In this document: positions 17,583 to 27,435 of the stretch, piece after piece
Position numbering within the stretch: the stretch's first letter is position 1
Layout: each line of letters begins with the position of its first letter
Assembly (NCBI GenBank): GCA_002723075.1
Contig: PBNJ01000022.1
Coordinates: 1-64,000, forward strand
Direction of reading: 5' to 3'
DNA: 64,000 nucleotides
Source: Flavobacteriaceae bacterium
GTDB taxonomy: Bacteria > Bacteroidota > Bacteroidia > Flavobacteriales > Flavobacteriaceae
Position numbers and translations under genes: made by a program
Notes under the pieces: generated by a model
What the model saw: the letters and a program-made list of their open reading frames with translations, nothing else
Told to the model about the DNA's origin: nothing
Database searches by the model: none

Positions 17583-19354
17583 ATGGACTCTTGCTTTTGA
17601 ATTAACTTCACATTATGCAGGTTTTGATAAAACCCACCATCGATTTGCAACAGTTTTTCATGGGATCCTATCTCAACAATTTTACCCTTATCCATTACAA
17701 TAATGCGATCAGCTTTTTGGACAGTCGCTAAACGGTGTGCGATTATGATTGCTGTTTTCCCCTCAGTCAATCGGTCTGTTGCAATCTGAATTAATTCCTC
17801 TGTTTCGCCATCAACAGATGAAGTGGCTTCATCCAAAACCAATATTGAGGGGTTGGACACATACGCCCTTAAAAAGGCAATGAGTTGTCGTTGACCGCCA
17901 GAAAGCATGGCGCCACGTTCTTTAACATCGTATTTAAGTTTGCCTGGAAGTTTTGAAATAAATTTATCAATCCCGATGTGCCTTGCAGCTTCCATCACCT
18001 GTTCCTCGCTGATCGATGAGTCCCACATGCTGATGTTGTTTTGAATCGTATCTGCAAACAAAAACACATCTTGAAGAACAACTGCAATTGCGTTTCTTAA
18101 CGACGAAAGCTTATAGGATTTGATGTTCTTATCATCAAGTTCTATACTTCCCTTATTTATATCATAAAATCGACTGAGTAGATTGATAATTGTTGATTTT
18201 CCAGCTCCAGTAGCACCGACTATGGCTATGGTTTCTCCATCATTCACATTAAAGGAAATGTCATTGATTACCGTCTCACCTTTTTTGTATGAAAACACAA
18301 CATTCTGAAATGAAATTTTTCCCTTCATGTCTTTGGTTTCGAGAAAACCATCATCGGGGATATGGCTATCCGTATCCATTAAGGCAAATACGCGCTGAAC
18401 CGCGACCATGCCCATTTGCAGGGTATTGAATTTATCTGCGATTTGTCGCAAGGGACGAAACAGCATTTGCGTGAGCTGAATAAACAAAAAGATCGAGCCC
18501 AAGGTAATTCCATTTTCTTGCGCAATGACGCTGAGACCTCCATACCAAACCAATAAGCCGATGGTTATCGAAGTAGAAAGTTCTGCTATTGGAAAGAAAA
18601 TGGAGTTATACCATACCGTTTTCAGCCAAGCTTTTTTATGCTTTTCATTGATCTCTTGAAAAGATTGGTACTCTTGATGCTCTCGAACAAAAAGTTGAAC
18701 GATATGCATCCCCGAAATTCTCTCCTGAATAAAAGTATTTAAATTGGCGACTTGCGTTCGCACCTCGTCAAATGCAAATTTCATTGCTTTTTGAAACTTT
18801 CGTGTGGCAAACAAAATCAAGGGGAGAACTGCAAAAACAATAAGAGAAAGTTTCCAACTCACACTCAACATAACACCAACTACGATTAACATTTTGAGCA
18901 GATCAGCAATAATCATAAACAGGCCCTGACTAAAAATGCTCGCAATGGTTTCGATGTCATTGACCGCGCGTGTAACCAATCTACCTACTGCTGACTTGTC
19001 GAAAAAGGTCATCCGAAAGCCAATCATTCTTCTGAATAGTTCTCTGCGGAGATCGTAAACGACTCGTTGTCCAAGCCAATTTGCATAATAAATAAACGAA
19101 AACTGAAAAAACACCTCCAAAAACAAAACCCCAGTCATGATGCCAATAAATATTAGCATACCGTCGTAGTCTTTTAACGTGATGTAGTCATCAACTGTTA
19201 TTTTTAACAAATACGGATTAAGGGTTGAAAAAACAGAGAGCAAAATCGCTGCAGTTAGAACAAAAATAAACGTAAACCTGTACGGACGGACATATCGCAT
19301 GAGTCTCTTGAAGAGTGACACATCTAAAATAGAACCGGTTACCTTAGAACTCAT
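17579..19354 (-). CDS. ABC transporter, fused TM + ATPase (MsbA/MdlB-like exporter)
   Basis: Walker A GATGAGKST, signature LSGGQRQL, Walker B ILVLDEATSSVD, with N-terminal TM domain. Confidence 0.92.
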   Translation of the reverse strand: MSSKVTGSILDVSLFKRLMRYVRPYRFTFIFVLTAAILLSVFSTLNPYLLKITVDDYITLKDYDGMLIFIGIMTGVLFLEVFFQFSFIYYANWLGQRVVYDLRRELFRRMIGFRMTFFDKSAVGRLVTRAVNDIETIASIFSQGLFMIIADLLKMLIVVGVMLSVSWKLSLIVFAVLPLILFATRKFQKAMKFAFDEVRTQVANLNTFIQERISGMHIVQLFVREHQEYQSFQEINEKHKKAWLKTVWYNSIFFPIAELSTSITIGLLVWYGGLSVIAQENGITLGSIFLFIQLTQMLFRPLRQIADKFNTLQMGMVAVQRVFALMDTDSHIPDDGFLETKDMKGKISFQNVVFSYKKGETVINDISFNVNDGETIAIVGATGAGKSTIINLLSRFYDINKGSIELDDKNIKSYKLSSLRNAIAVVLQDVFLFADTIQNNISMWDSSISEEQVMEAARHIGIDKFISKLPGKLKYDVKERGAMLSGGQRQLIAFLRAYVSNPSILVLDEATSSVDGETEELIQIATDRLTEGKTAIIIAHRLATVQKADRIIVMDKGKIVEIGSHEKLLQIDGGFYQNLHNVKLIQKQESI

Positions 19355-20094
19355 ATCGCAAATATATGCTTTGGATAACTTACTTTTTCTAGGTAAAGCC
19401 CGTGGGCTGGAACAGAGTAACCCGCTTGACTCCGATCACGGCTTGCAAGTATAGCTTTAAAATCTGATATACTGATTTTTCTCAAACCAACCGCTATGAG
19501 CGTACCCACAATAGCCCGAACCATATTTCTCAAAAACCGATTTGCCTGTATAAAGAAAACCAATTCACTTCCATCTTGTTGCCAGTGCGCATGTTGAATA
19601 TCACATATATACGTTTTGACGTCTGTTTTTGACTTTGAAAAACACTTAAAATCCTTATGATCAATTAAAATTTTGGCTGCTTGATTCATCAATTCGACAT
19701 CTATGGGCTTGGCAAAATGATAGGAACGTTTTTGCAAAAAGGGATTTTTTTGTGTGGTAAGGTTGTAACGATAACTCCTGCTAACCGCATCAAAGCGTGC
19801 GTGAGCATCTTGAGTGACAGGGATAATATTGCGGACTGCAATTTCTTTCGGAAGGAGCTTGTTGAGGCGAAACGTCAAGTCTTTATCGACATGATCATCA
19901 ATGTCAACATGAGCAAACAATTGATGGGCATGAACCCCTGCGTCGGTCCGACCAGCACCAACAATACTGAGCGGTTTTCGAAATAAAATTGACAAGGCAT
20001 CTTCCAAACATGACTGCACGCTATCGCCCGCAGGCTGTCGTTGCCAACCAACAAAGGGTGTGCCATCGTAAGATAGTTCTATAAAATAACGCAA
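19351..20094 (-). CDS. truA: tRNA pseudouridine(38-40) synthase TruA
   Basis: ELSYDGTPFVGWQRQPAGDSVQ, GAGRTDAGVHAHQ, FLRNMVRAIVGTLI. Confidence 0.95.
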   Translation of the reverse strand: MRYFIELSYDGTPFVGWQRQPAGDSVQSCLEDALSILFRKPLSIVGAGRTDAGVHAHQLFAHVDIDDHVDKDLTFRLNKLLPKEIAVRNIIPVTQDAHARFDAVSRSYRYNLTTQKNPFLQKRSYHFAKPIDVELMNQAAKILIDHKDFKCFSKSKTDVKTYICDIQHAHWQQDGSELVFFIQANRFLRNMVRAIVGTLIAVGLRKISISDFKAILASRDRSQAGYSVPAHGLYLEKVSYPKHIFAI

Positions 20095-20152
20095 GGAGTA
20101 CTATTTTTGTTCGACAAAGATATTGTTTCTATTTCCACTGCTTTCATCACAA

Positions 20153-20677
20153 ATGAAAAAAATACTTTTACTTTCCGACACACATGGCTACATCGACGAC
20201 CATATAATGGAGTATGTGAATGAGTCAGATGAGGTTTGGCATGCTGGTGATGTTGGGTCAATTGATGTAACAGACAAAATATCTAAAATTAAGCTCCTTC
20301 GTGCTGTGTATGGAAATATTGATGGTGCAGAGCTAAGAACAAGCTTTCCAAAAGATTTGGTATTTACATGCGAAGGTGTCAAAGTATTTATGACTCATAT
20401 TGGTGGAAGGCCCGGGCGTTACGCAAAGGGAATAGGTCAACAAATTAAGTCTGTGAAGCCGAAACTTTTTATTTGTGGACACTCTCACATATTAAAAATT
20501 CAGTTTGACAAAACCCATCAAGTCTTATTTATCAATCCTGGAGCCATGGGAAAACACGGATTTCATAAGGTTCGAACAATGGTACGTTTTGAACTTTCTA
20601 AAGGAGAGATAACAAATATGGAAGTCGTTGAAGTGAAGCGCAAATCCTCAACGAAGACGATCAGCAGATCGAATTAA
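20153..20677 (+). CDS. YfcE/MJ0936-type metallophosphoesterase
   Basis: LLLSDTHGYIDD, WHAGDVGS, VYGNID, MTHIGGRPG, ICGHSHI. Confidence 0.9.
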   Translation: MKKILLLSDTHGYIDDHIMEYVNESDEVWHAGDVGSIDVTDKISKIKLLRAVYGNIDGAELRTSFPKDLVFTCEGVKVFMTHIGGRPGRYAKGIGQQIKSVKPKLFICGHSHILKIQFDKTHQVLFINPGAMGKHGFHKVRTMVRFELSKGEITNMEVVEVKRKSSTKTISRSN

Positions 20678-21052
20678 ATCTTCATCGCGCTTTATGGCTT
20701 TGTTGGCAAGGGAGACAAAAATGATGGTATGAATCGCAACAATGCTAACCAAAAGCTGGTGAGTTTCATTGCTATCGATATAAAAATAGCCGATACATTG
20801 ATTGAGCAATACGCCGAGTGTAATCAGTAAAAGAATTCGATTCGTTACAAATTGCCGCTTTCTGTTCCGAAATTGAAAAATATTCCAAAAGGGAACAATA
20901 ATAAGTAAGAGGTTGGAGATGAGTAACATATAAGATTCATCAACTTCAACAGAAACACCAGAATACAACAAACGATCGGGAAGGAAAATATATCCCGCCA
21001 ACTGAACGAGAGATACAAATAATAGAAAGATGGTTTGAATTCGCTGTAACAC
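20648..21052 (-). CDS. DUF4293 family membrane protein
   Basis: MLQRIQTIFLLFVSLVQLAGYIFLP plus four TM segments; typical of the Bacteroidota DUF4293 family, which lies next to rho. Confidence 0.82.
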   Translation of the reverse strand: MLQRIQTIFLLFVSLVQLAGYIFLPDRLLYSGVSVEVDESYMLLISNLLLIIVPFWNIFQFRNRKRQFVTNRILLLITLGVLLNQCIGYFYIDSNETHQLLVSIVAIHTIIFVSLANKAIKRDEDLIRSADRLR

Positions 21053-21085
21053 CGATAAAGTTTTAGTAAAAGTAAAAAATAGTTG

Positions 21086-21093
21086 TATATTTG
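21086..21093 (+). promoter_or_regulatory. Candidate -7 element (TATATTTG) for rho
   Basis: Exact TAnnTTTG match 65 nt upstream of the preferred rho start; -33 element weak. Confidence 0.4.
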
Positions 21094-21157
21094 TAAAGCA
21101 ATTGGAACAACTTCATTCCAACTTTCACTTCCATATTATTTATTTTTCATCTACATA

Positions 21158-22636
21158 ATGTTAGAAATCGCTGAATTAAAATCAAAAAAGCTTCCTGAGC
21201 TACAAGAAATTGCAAAAAACTTAGGTATTAAGGGGATTGCAGGACAAAAGAAAATAGATCTTGCCTACAGTATTATTGATCACATTGCGAGTCAACCTGA
21301 AGTTAAAAAGGAAAAACAGGTCGATTCCGAATCAAAAGAAGCGCCTAAAAAAGAAACCCCAAAAAAAACACAAAATGGCAAGTTAAAAACTGATAAAAAA
21401 CATCCAAATCAAAATGATAAACATCAGCAAGCCGACGAAAAAAACAAGGCGCAACACAACAAAAAAGTAGACAGCCACAACAAAGACACTCGAAATAAAT
21501 ATCGCCAACCTGATTATGAGTTCGAAGGAATTATTGAAAGTGAAGGGGTATTGGAAATGATGCCTGAAAGTTATGGATTTTTGCGATCTTCAGATTACAA
21601 CTACCTATCATCACCAGATGATATTTATGTATCTCAGTCGCAAGTCCGGCTGTTTGGCTTAAAAACTGGTGATACGGTTCTTGGTCATGTTCGACCCCCA
21701 AAAGAGGGAGAGAAATATTTTCCGTTGATTAAGGTAAGTACCATAAATGGGCTAAGCCCAAATGTAGTTCGTGATCGGGTTTCTTTCGAGCACTTGACAC
21801 CATTGTTTCCCAATGAAAAATTCAATATTGCCGAAAAGCAGAGCACGATATCTACTCGAATCATAGACTTGTTTTCCCCGATCGGAAAAGGGCAACGTGG
21901 AATGATTGTTTCGCAACCCAAAACAGGTAAGACCATGTTACTTAAGGACGTTGCCAATGCCATTGCAGCAAATCACCCAGAAGTATACCAAATCATCCTT
22001 TTGATAGATGAGAGACCAGAAGAGGTAACGGATATGCAGCGCAACGTAAAAGGAGAAGTCGTTGCTTCTACTTTTGACGAGCCAGCTGACAGGCACGTAA
22101 AGGTTGCAAACATCGTTCTTGAAAAGGCAAAAAGATTAGTGGAATGTGGCCACGATGTGGTGATACTGCTCGATTCAATTACTCGCTTAGCACGTGCGTA
22201 CAACACGGTTCAACCTGCTTCGGGAAAAATTTTAAGTGGTGGAGTTGATGCCAATGCATTACACAAACCAAAACGTTTCTTTGGAGCTGCGAGAAACATC
22301 GAAAATGGTGGGTCGTTATCAATCATTGCTACTGCATTGACAGAAACTGGCTCCAAAATGGATGAAGTTATTTTTGAAGAATTTAAAGGGACAGGTAACA
22401 TGGAACTACAGCTTGATCGCAGAATCTCAAATCGAAGAATTTTCCCAGCAATTGATTTGGTTTCTTCAAGTACGCGTAGAGATGATATGCTCCTCGATGA
22501 AAACACCGTTCAAAGAATGTGGGTGATGAGAAAATACCTTGCAGACATGAATCCCGTTGAGGCGATGGAGTTTATTGAAGATCGAATCAAGAGGACGCTT
22601 AATAATGAAGAATTTTTAATTTCAATGAATAATTAA
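21158..22636 (+). CDS. rho: Transcription termination factor Rho with long lysine-rich N-terminal extension
   Basis: [28 protein letters not shown] (Rho_N), [19 protein letters not shown]-type Walker [75 protein letters not shown]. Confidence 0.97.
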   Translation: MLEIAELKSKKLPELQEIAKNLGIKGIAGQKKIDLAYSIIDHIASQPEVKKEKQVDSESKEAPKKETPKKTQNGKLKTDKKHPNQNDKHQQADEKNKAQHNKKVDSHNKDTRNKYRQPDYEFEGIIESEGVLEMMPESYGFLRSSDYNYLSSPDDIYVSQSQVRLFGLKTGDTVLGHVRPPKEGEKYFPLIKVSTINGLSPNVVRDRVSFEHLTPLFPNEKFNIAEKQSTISTRIIDLFSPIGKGQRGMIVSQPKTGKTMLLKDVANAIAANHPEVYQIILLIDERPEEVTDMQRNVKGEVVASTFDEPADRHVKVANIVLEKAKRLVECGHDVVILLDSITRLARAYNTVQPASGKILSGGVDANALHKPKRFFGAARNIENGGSLSIIATALTETGSKMDEVIFEEFKGTGNMELQLDRRISNRRIFPAIDLVSSSTRRDDMLLDENTVQRMWVMRKYLADMNPVEAMEFIEDRIKRTLNNEEFLISMNN

Positions 22637-22654
22637 CAATACGAGAAAAAAAAA

Positions 22655-22682
22655 GGGCTTCCGATGGAAGCCCTTTTTTTTT
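22655..22682. terminator. Strong bidirectional intrinsic terminator between convergent rho and rpsT
   Basis: A-run, GGGCTTCC-GAT-GGAAGCCC perfect 8-bp stem, then T-run. Confidence 0.85.
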
Positions 22683-22696
22683 GGTCTTAACATAAC

Positions 22697-22948
22697 TTAC
22701 AAAGAAGCTACGTGCTTAGTTACTTTCGATTTTATGTTAGCTGCTTTGTTCGCATGAATAATATTGCGTTTAGCAAGCTTATCGATCTTAGAAATTAAAG
22801 AAGGGAGTGCTTTGGTAGCAGCTTTCTTAGTTTTGATTTCCTGAAAATCTCTCAACGCATTACGCATCGTTTTGTGTTGCAGACGGTTGCGAAGGCGTTT
22901 TGTTTCGTCAGAGCGTATGTTTTTTAAAGCGGACTTATGGTTAGCCAT
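22697..22948 (-). CDS. rpsT: 30S ribosomal protein S20
   Basis: MANHKSALKNIRSDETKRLRNRLQHKTMRNALRDF ... IHANKAANIKSKVTKHVASL. Confidence 0.96.
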   Translation of the reverse strand: MANHKSALKNIRSDETKRLRNRLQHKTMRNALRDFQEIKTKKAATKALPSLISKIDKLAKRNIIHANKAANIKSKVTKHVASL

Positions 22949-22964
22949 AGTGTTTTATATTTTG

Positions 22965-23036
22965 TAGCCCGTAGGGGAATCGAACCCCTCTTACCAGGAT
23001 GAAAACCTGGCGTCCTAGCCGATAGACGAACGGGCC
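22965..23036 (-). tRNA. tRNA-Glu (anticodon TTC)
   Basis: Minus strand GGCCCGTTCGTCTATCGGCTAGGACGCCAGGTTTTCATCCTGGTAAGAGGGGTTCGATTCCCCTACGGGCT folds as a cloverleaf with a TTC anticodon. Confidence 0.96.
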
Positions 23037-23052
23037 TTTTTATTTCAGGTGG

Positions 23053-23082
23053 CAAATTTAATTGAAAAAAATGATAATGCAA
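23053..23082 (-). promoter_or_regulatory. Bacteroidota-type promoter for tRNA-Glu
   Basis: Minus strand TTG - 19 nt - TAAATTTG, ending 17 nt before the tRNA 5' end. Confidence 0.55.
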
Positions 23083-23292
23083 TTAATTTTAATGCGTTTT
23101 ATATGAAAACAATAAATAAAGGCGTTTTGAGTATGTTCATTAATTTATCTACATTTACAAAAATCACCCAATATACCTAAAGATAAGTAGTGACATCCAA
23201 ACCGTGAGTAAAACAACTATTTTGAAAAACAAAAATGGGTTAAGGTTGAACTATACAGATTTGGTGGAAATTTTCGAACAAACAATTCAGAT

Positions 23293-24771
23293 CTAATACG
23301 CTTTTGCAAAAAGCACACGCTGACTTGAAGGGTTACCAGAATAAATACATTTACCTTCCTCCTTCTCAGTGTCAATGGGAATACAGCGAATGGTCGCCTT
23401 AGTTTCTTGTTTGATTTTCATTTCTGTTTCTTCGGTTCCATCCCAATGAGCAGAAATGAATCCCCTTTTGGAGTCTAATACCTTTTTAAAGTCCGTGTAA
23501 GAATCACAAACCGTGATATGACTATCGCGAAACGCGAGAGCACGATCAAACAAATTACTTTGAATTTCGGAAAGAAGGTTTTTAACATGTGAAGCTAAAT
23601 CATCTTGAGGAATAAAAGACTTAGTCAAATTGTCTCGGCGAGCTAGCTCAACTGTCCCTTTTTCAATGTCTTTTGGTCCGATTCCCAAACGAATGGGAAC
23701 ACCCTTAAGCTCATAATCATTGAATTTATAGCCTGGGGTGTGCGTATCTCGATCATCCAAATTAACGCGGATACCTGCTGCATTTAAATCCTCATACAGT
23801 TTTTTGGCATGATTCAATACTTCATTTTTTTGCCCATCTCCTTTGTAAATCGGCACGATAACCACCTGCAATGGAGCGAGGTTGGGCGGAAGCACTAAAC
23901 CTTTGTCATCGCTATGGGTCATTATCAAAGCACCCATCAATCGCGTAGATACACCCCACGAAGTTGCCCATACGTAATCTAATCCGCCTTCTTTGTTTGC
24001 AAATTTTACGTCAAATGCTTTGGCGAAATTTTGGCCCAAAAAGTGAGCCGTTCCCGCTTGTAAAGCTTTCCCGTCTTGCATAAGTGCTTCAATACAATAG
24101 GTTTCGATTGCACCTGCGAAACGCTCACTCTCGGATTTGGTTCCTTGAATCACTGGAATCCCCATAAAATCCTCAACAAACTTTGCATAGATTTGGTTCA
24201 TTTGAATGGTTTCAGCAACTGCCTCCTGCTTAGTTGCATGTGCTGTATGACCCTCTTGCCACAAAAATTCAGCGGTGCGCAAAAACAAACGCGTCCTCAT
24301 TTCCCAACGAACAACGTTGGCCCACTGATTCAGAAGAATCGGTAGATCTCTGTAAGACTGAATCCAATTTTTATAAGTGTTCCAAATGATTGCCTCACTT
24401 GTAGGCCTTACAATAAGTTCTTCTTCTAACTTGGCATTGGGGTCAACACGAAGTTTTCCCGAATTGTCAGGGTCGTTTTCCAAGCGATAGTGGGTAACTA
24501 TTGCACATTCTTTCGCAAAGCCCTCTGCATTTTTTTCTTCAGCTTCAAACAGACTTTTCGGCACAAATAAAGGAAAATATGCATTGGAGTGCCCCGAGTC
24601 TTTAAACATCTTGTCCAATTCGCTCTGCATACGCTCCCATATCGCATAGCCGTAGGGTTTGATCACCATACATCCGCGGACAGCTGAGTTTTCTGCTAAA
24701 TCTGCTCGAACAACAAGATCGTTATACCACTTTGAATAATCTTGACTACGTGTTGTTAAATTTTGCCCCAT
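23293..24771 (-). CDS. proS: Prolyl-tRNA synthetase (archaeal/eukaryotic-like class)
   Basis: [86 protein letters not shown]. Confidence 0.96.
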   Translation of the reverse strand: MGQNLTTRSQDYSKWYNDLVVRADLAENSAVRGCMVIKPYGYAIWERMQSELDKMFKDSGHSNAYFPLFVPKSLFEAEEKNAEGFAKECAIVTHYRLENDPDNSGKLRVDPNAKLEEELIVRPTSEAIIWNTYKNWIQSYRDLPILLNQWANVVRWEMRTRLFLRTAEFLWQEGHTAHATKQEAVAETIQMNQIYAKFVEDFMGIPVIQGTKSESERFAGAIETYCIEALMQDGKALQAGTAHFLGQNFAKAFDVKFANKEGGLDYVWATSWGVSTRLMGALIMTHSDDKGLVLPPNLAPLQVVIVPIYKGDGQKNEVLNHAKKLYEDLNAAGIRVNLDDRDTHTPGYKFNDYELKGVPIRLGIGPKDIEKGTVELARRDNLTKSFIPQDDLASHVKNLLSEIQSNLFDRALAFRDSHITVCDSYTDFKKVLDSKRGFISAHWDGTEETEMKIKQETKATIRCIPIDTEKEEGKCIYSGNPSSQRVLFAKAY

Positions 24772-24853
24772 TTTTAGTTTGGCATAGAATTTGAAATGTT
24801 ACTTTTAGCAAAGCTAATTAAATTTGAGTACTTTAACCCGCAATCATGTCATT

Positions 24854-25831
24854 ATGAAAACACAATTTTCTTACTCCCCGTTTTTTTTGTTGCCTTTGTT
24901 TGCTATCTTGTTTCTCATTACGAGTTGCGGATCTTTCAGTCCTGTTGGATACTACAATGACGGTATTTATGGCGATATACCTCCCCCTGAAAAACAATAT
25001 AATAACAAAACTGATGGTAAGTACTACAAAAAGTATTTTGGAGATAAGGCAAAAGAATTAGCAGATAACAACCGTGACATGGAAGTAGACTCGCTTTCCA
25101 AACCCACGCAAAACAATCGAGACATAGACAATATCAACATCAATGTATATGGATATGGATCACACGGGTTTTATCATGACTATAATTACCACTGGAAAGA
25201 TTATTACTATCGACCTTGGTGGAGACATTATCGATATCGTCCTTGGCATTCTTGGTCGTATTACTACGAGCCTTATTATTACGGATGGTCACACTACAGC
25301 CCTTATTATAGATATTATCCTTACTCCTATTATGGATACAACCCTTACTATCATTATTACGGATCGAGCTACTACACCAATCCAAACCAGTATGTGGCAA
25401 GTAGTGGGCGGCGAGGCGCTCCAGTAAGGGCAACTTCCAACATGAGAAGCAATTCTACAAATTCATTGAGCGGGGATTCTTACCAAATTCAACGACGTTT
25501 TGCTAATGGTACTATCAATACGGTAAACTACAATGTTGGACGTCGTACATCAAGCAACGCATCGACTTCGGCAGTTAAAGAAAGTGGACGAAATGATGGG
25601 TCTAATTTTATGACACGGGATTACTCAAGTAAGCGAAACTATCGGTCTAGCTCGAATTTCAAAAATATCTCTAGTTCAAACAATTCATATCAAAATAGAC
25701 AATCAAGATCCTCAAATAATAATTTCAATACATCTAGGTCAAGCAATCGCTCCTACAACTATGGAAACTCCAGGAGCTCGAGGAGTTCAAGTGGCTCGTC
25801 GTCTAGATCATCTAGTAGTGGCAGAAGATAA
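24854..25831 (+). CDS. Low-complexity lipoprotein: Tyr/His/Trp-rich centre and Ser/Asn/Arg-rich C-terminus
   Basis: Lipobox LFLITSCGSF; centre YYRPWWRHYRYRPWHSWSYYYEPYYYGWSHYSPYYRYYPYSYYGYNPYYHYYGSSYY; tail SSRSSSGSSSRSSSSGRR. Confidence 0.75.
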   Translation: MKTQFSYSPFFLLPLFAILFLITSCGSFSPVGYYNDGIYGDIPPPEKQYNNKTDGKYYKKYFGDKAKELADNNRDMEVDSLSKPTQNNRDIDNININVYGYGSHGFYHDYNYHWKDYYYRPWWRHYRYRPWHSWSYYYEPYYYGWSHYSPYYRYYPYSYYGYNPYYHYYGSSYYTNPNQYVASSGRRGAPVRATSNMRSNSTNSLSGDSYQIQRRFANGTINTVNYNVGRRTSSNASTSAVKESGRNDGSNFMTRDYSSKRNYRSSSNFKNISSSNNSYQNRQSRSSNNNFNTSRSSNRSYNYGNSRSSRSSSGSSSRSSSSGRR

Positions 25832-25836
25832 CATCA

Positions 25837-27381
25837 ATGACTAATCCTTTGTTTATGAAACCGCATTTACTTCCATTTTTGATTCCTTTTTTGAGTTTAT
25901 GGACATTGACAGCTCAAAACTTAGATCTGGTGCGTGTCATCACTCAGGAAAATATCAGCGGAAACGCCCGCTATGAGGCCATGTCTGGGGCGTTTGGTGC
26001 CTTGGGTGGCAATCTTTCTGCGATTCATATCAATCCTGCAGCGAGTGCCGTATTCATCGCCAATCAGTTTGGCTTGAGCACATCGGCACAATCAACCACA
26101 AACAACACTTCATATTTTGGCACTTCTACTCCCACTGAAAACCGAAATAGCGGACTCAATCAGATTGGTGGTGTATTGATTCTGAAAAACAACAACAAAG
26201 ACATGGGATGGAAAAAAGTTGCCTTTGGATTTAACGCTCAGATGCAAAGCTCCTACAACAATACGATTCAAATCAACGGCACAAATACTGAAAATGGACT
26301 GGATACTTATTTTCTGGATTATGCCGCTGGAAAAAATGGGGGTACCTTTGGTTTGAATGATGGGGAAACAGTACGAGATGTTTATCAATTTTTTGGAAAA
26401 TCTGCTGGTTATGGATTTGAATATCAACAAGCATTTCTTGGTTACCAAGGGTATATTTTTGATTACTTGGAGGACGATAATCTGTTTCTTTCCAATGCGA
26501 TTTATTCTTCCGTTCAACACAATCATAAAATTCAGACAAGTGGAGACAAGTGGGATATGGCATTTACAATTTCGGGTCAATACAATGATTGGCTATACCT
26601 TGGAGCAAACATAAATTTTTCTGGCATCGAATATCGCCAAATCAGTTCAACAACAGAAAGTGGGTATGACTTGAACTCTCCCATGCGTGAAATCTATTTT
26701 CAAAACAATCTCTATACCTATGGTGGTGGCGTCTCTTTACAATTTGGTGTCATTGCCACACCAAACAAAAACGTTCGATTGGGAGCCAGCTTTAAGTCGC
26801 CGACTTGGTATTCTTTGAAAGATGAGTTTTCACAGTATTTGGAAACACAATCAAATGATGCCGAAGGAAACTCATTTAACGATGTGATTGATTTGACCAA
26901 TATCGTGAATGTTTACGAAGATTATACCATCAAAACACCAAGTGAACTGCGCGGAAGTTTGGCGTATATTTTTGGCACAAGTGGGTTGGTCTCATTTGAT
27001 TACATCGTAAAGAGCTATCAAAACACGCACATTGGACCCAACGATAATGATGTGTTTATTGCTCTTAATGATCAAATCGATCAAAGCTGGACTTCAACAT
27101 CGAGCTACCGAATCGGAGGTGAATATCGACAAGGTGGTGTAAGTCTTCGCGCTGGATACCATCTTGAAGAATCACCATACAGCAATGCGAGCATCATAGA
27201 AGATCGCTCGGGATATTCTTTCGGAATCGGATTTAATTTCAAGTCGAGCGTAATCAATTTATCTGTGCTGAACAGCGAGCAAAATCGAAGCCATCAACTC
27301 TATGACACTGGACTTGTTGATCGAGCGAGCAATGCCATCGATTTACAGCAATTTACCGTGAGCTGGAACCTAAAGTTTTAG
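25837..27381 (+). CDS. Outer-membrane beta-barrel transport protein (OmpP1/FadL/TodX family)
   Basis: Signal peptide, then ARYEAMSGAFGALGGNLSAIHINPAASAVFIANQFGLS typical of Bacteroidota OmpP1/FadL-type proteins; C-terminal aromatic LQQFTVSWNLKF. Confidence 0.82.
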   Translation: MTNPLFMKPHLLPFLIPFLSLWTLTAQNLDLVRVITQENISGNARYEAMSGAFGALGGNLSAIHINPAASAVFIANQFGLSTSAQSTTNNTSYFGTSTPTENRNSGLNQIGGVLILKNNNKDMGWKKVAFGFNAQMQSSYNNTIQINGTNTENGLDTYFLDYAAGKNGGTFGLNDGETVRDVYQFFGKSAGYGFEYQQAFLGYQGYIFDYLEDDNLFLSNAIYSSVQHNHKIQTSGDKWDMAFTISGQYNDWLYLGANINFSGIEYRQISSTTESGYDLNSPMREIYFQNNLYTYGGGVSLQFGVIATPNKNVRLGASFKSPTWYSLKDEFSQYLETQSNDAEGNSFNDVIDLTNIVNVYEDYTIKTPSELRGSLAYIFGTSGLVSFDYIVKSYQNTHIGPNDNDVFIALNDQIDQSWTSTSSYRIGGEYRQGGVSLRAGYHLEESPYSNASIIEDRSGYSFGIGFNFKSSVINLSVLNSEQNRSHQLYDTGLVDRASNAIDLQQFTVSWNLKF

Positions 27382-27435
27382 CAGAAACAAAACCTTGTCA
27401 ACGTAATTTTATAAATAAGTATCTTTGTGTTCTAT

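Noticed and set aside
22655-22682. Possible inverted-repeat mobile-element end near 22.66 kb
   Set aside because: Stem plus A/T runs between convergent genes is a bidirectional terminator; no transposase or direct repeats.
25140-25433. Opposite-strand and alternate-frame ORFs (25140-25433 -, 25143-25427 +) over the Tyr-rich region
   Set aside because: Explained by the low-complexity TAT/TAC-rich codons of the real gene; repetitive translations without a domain.
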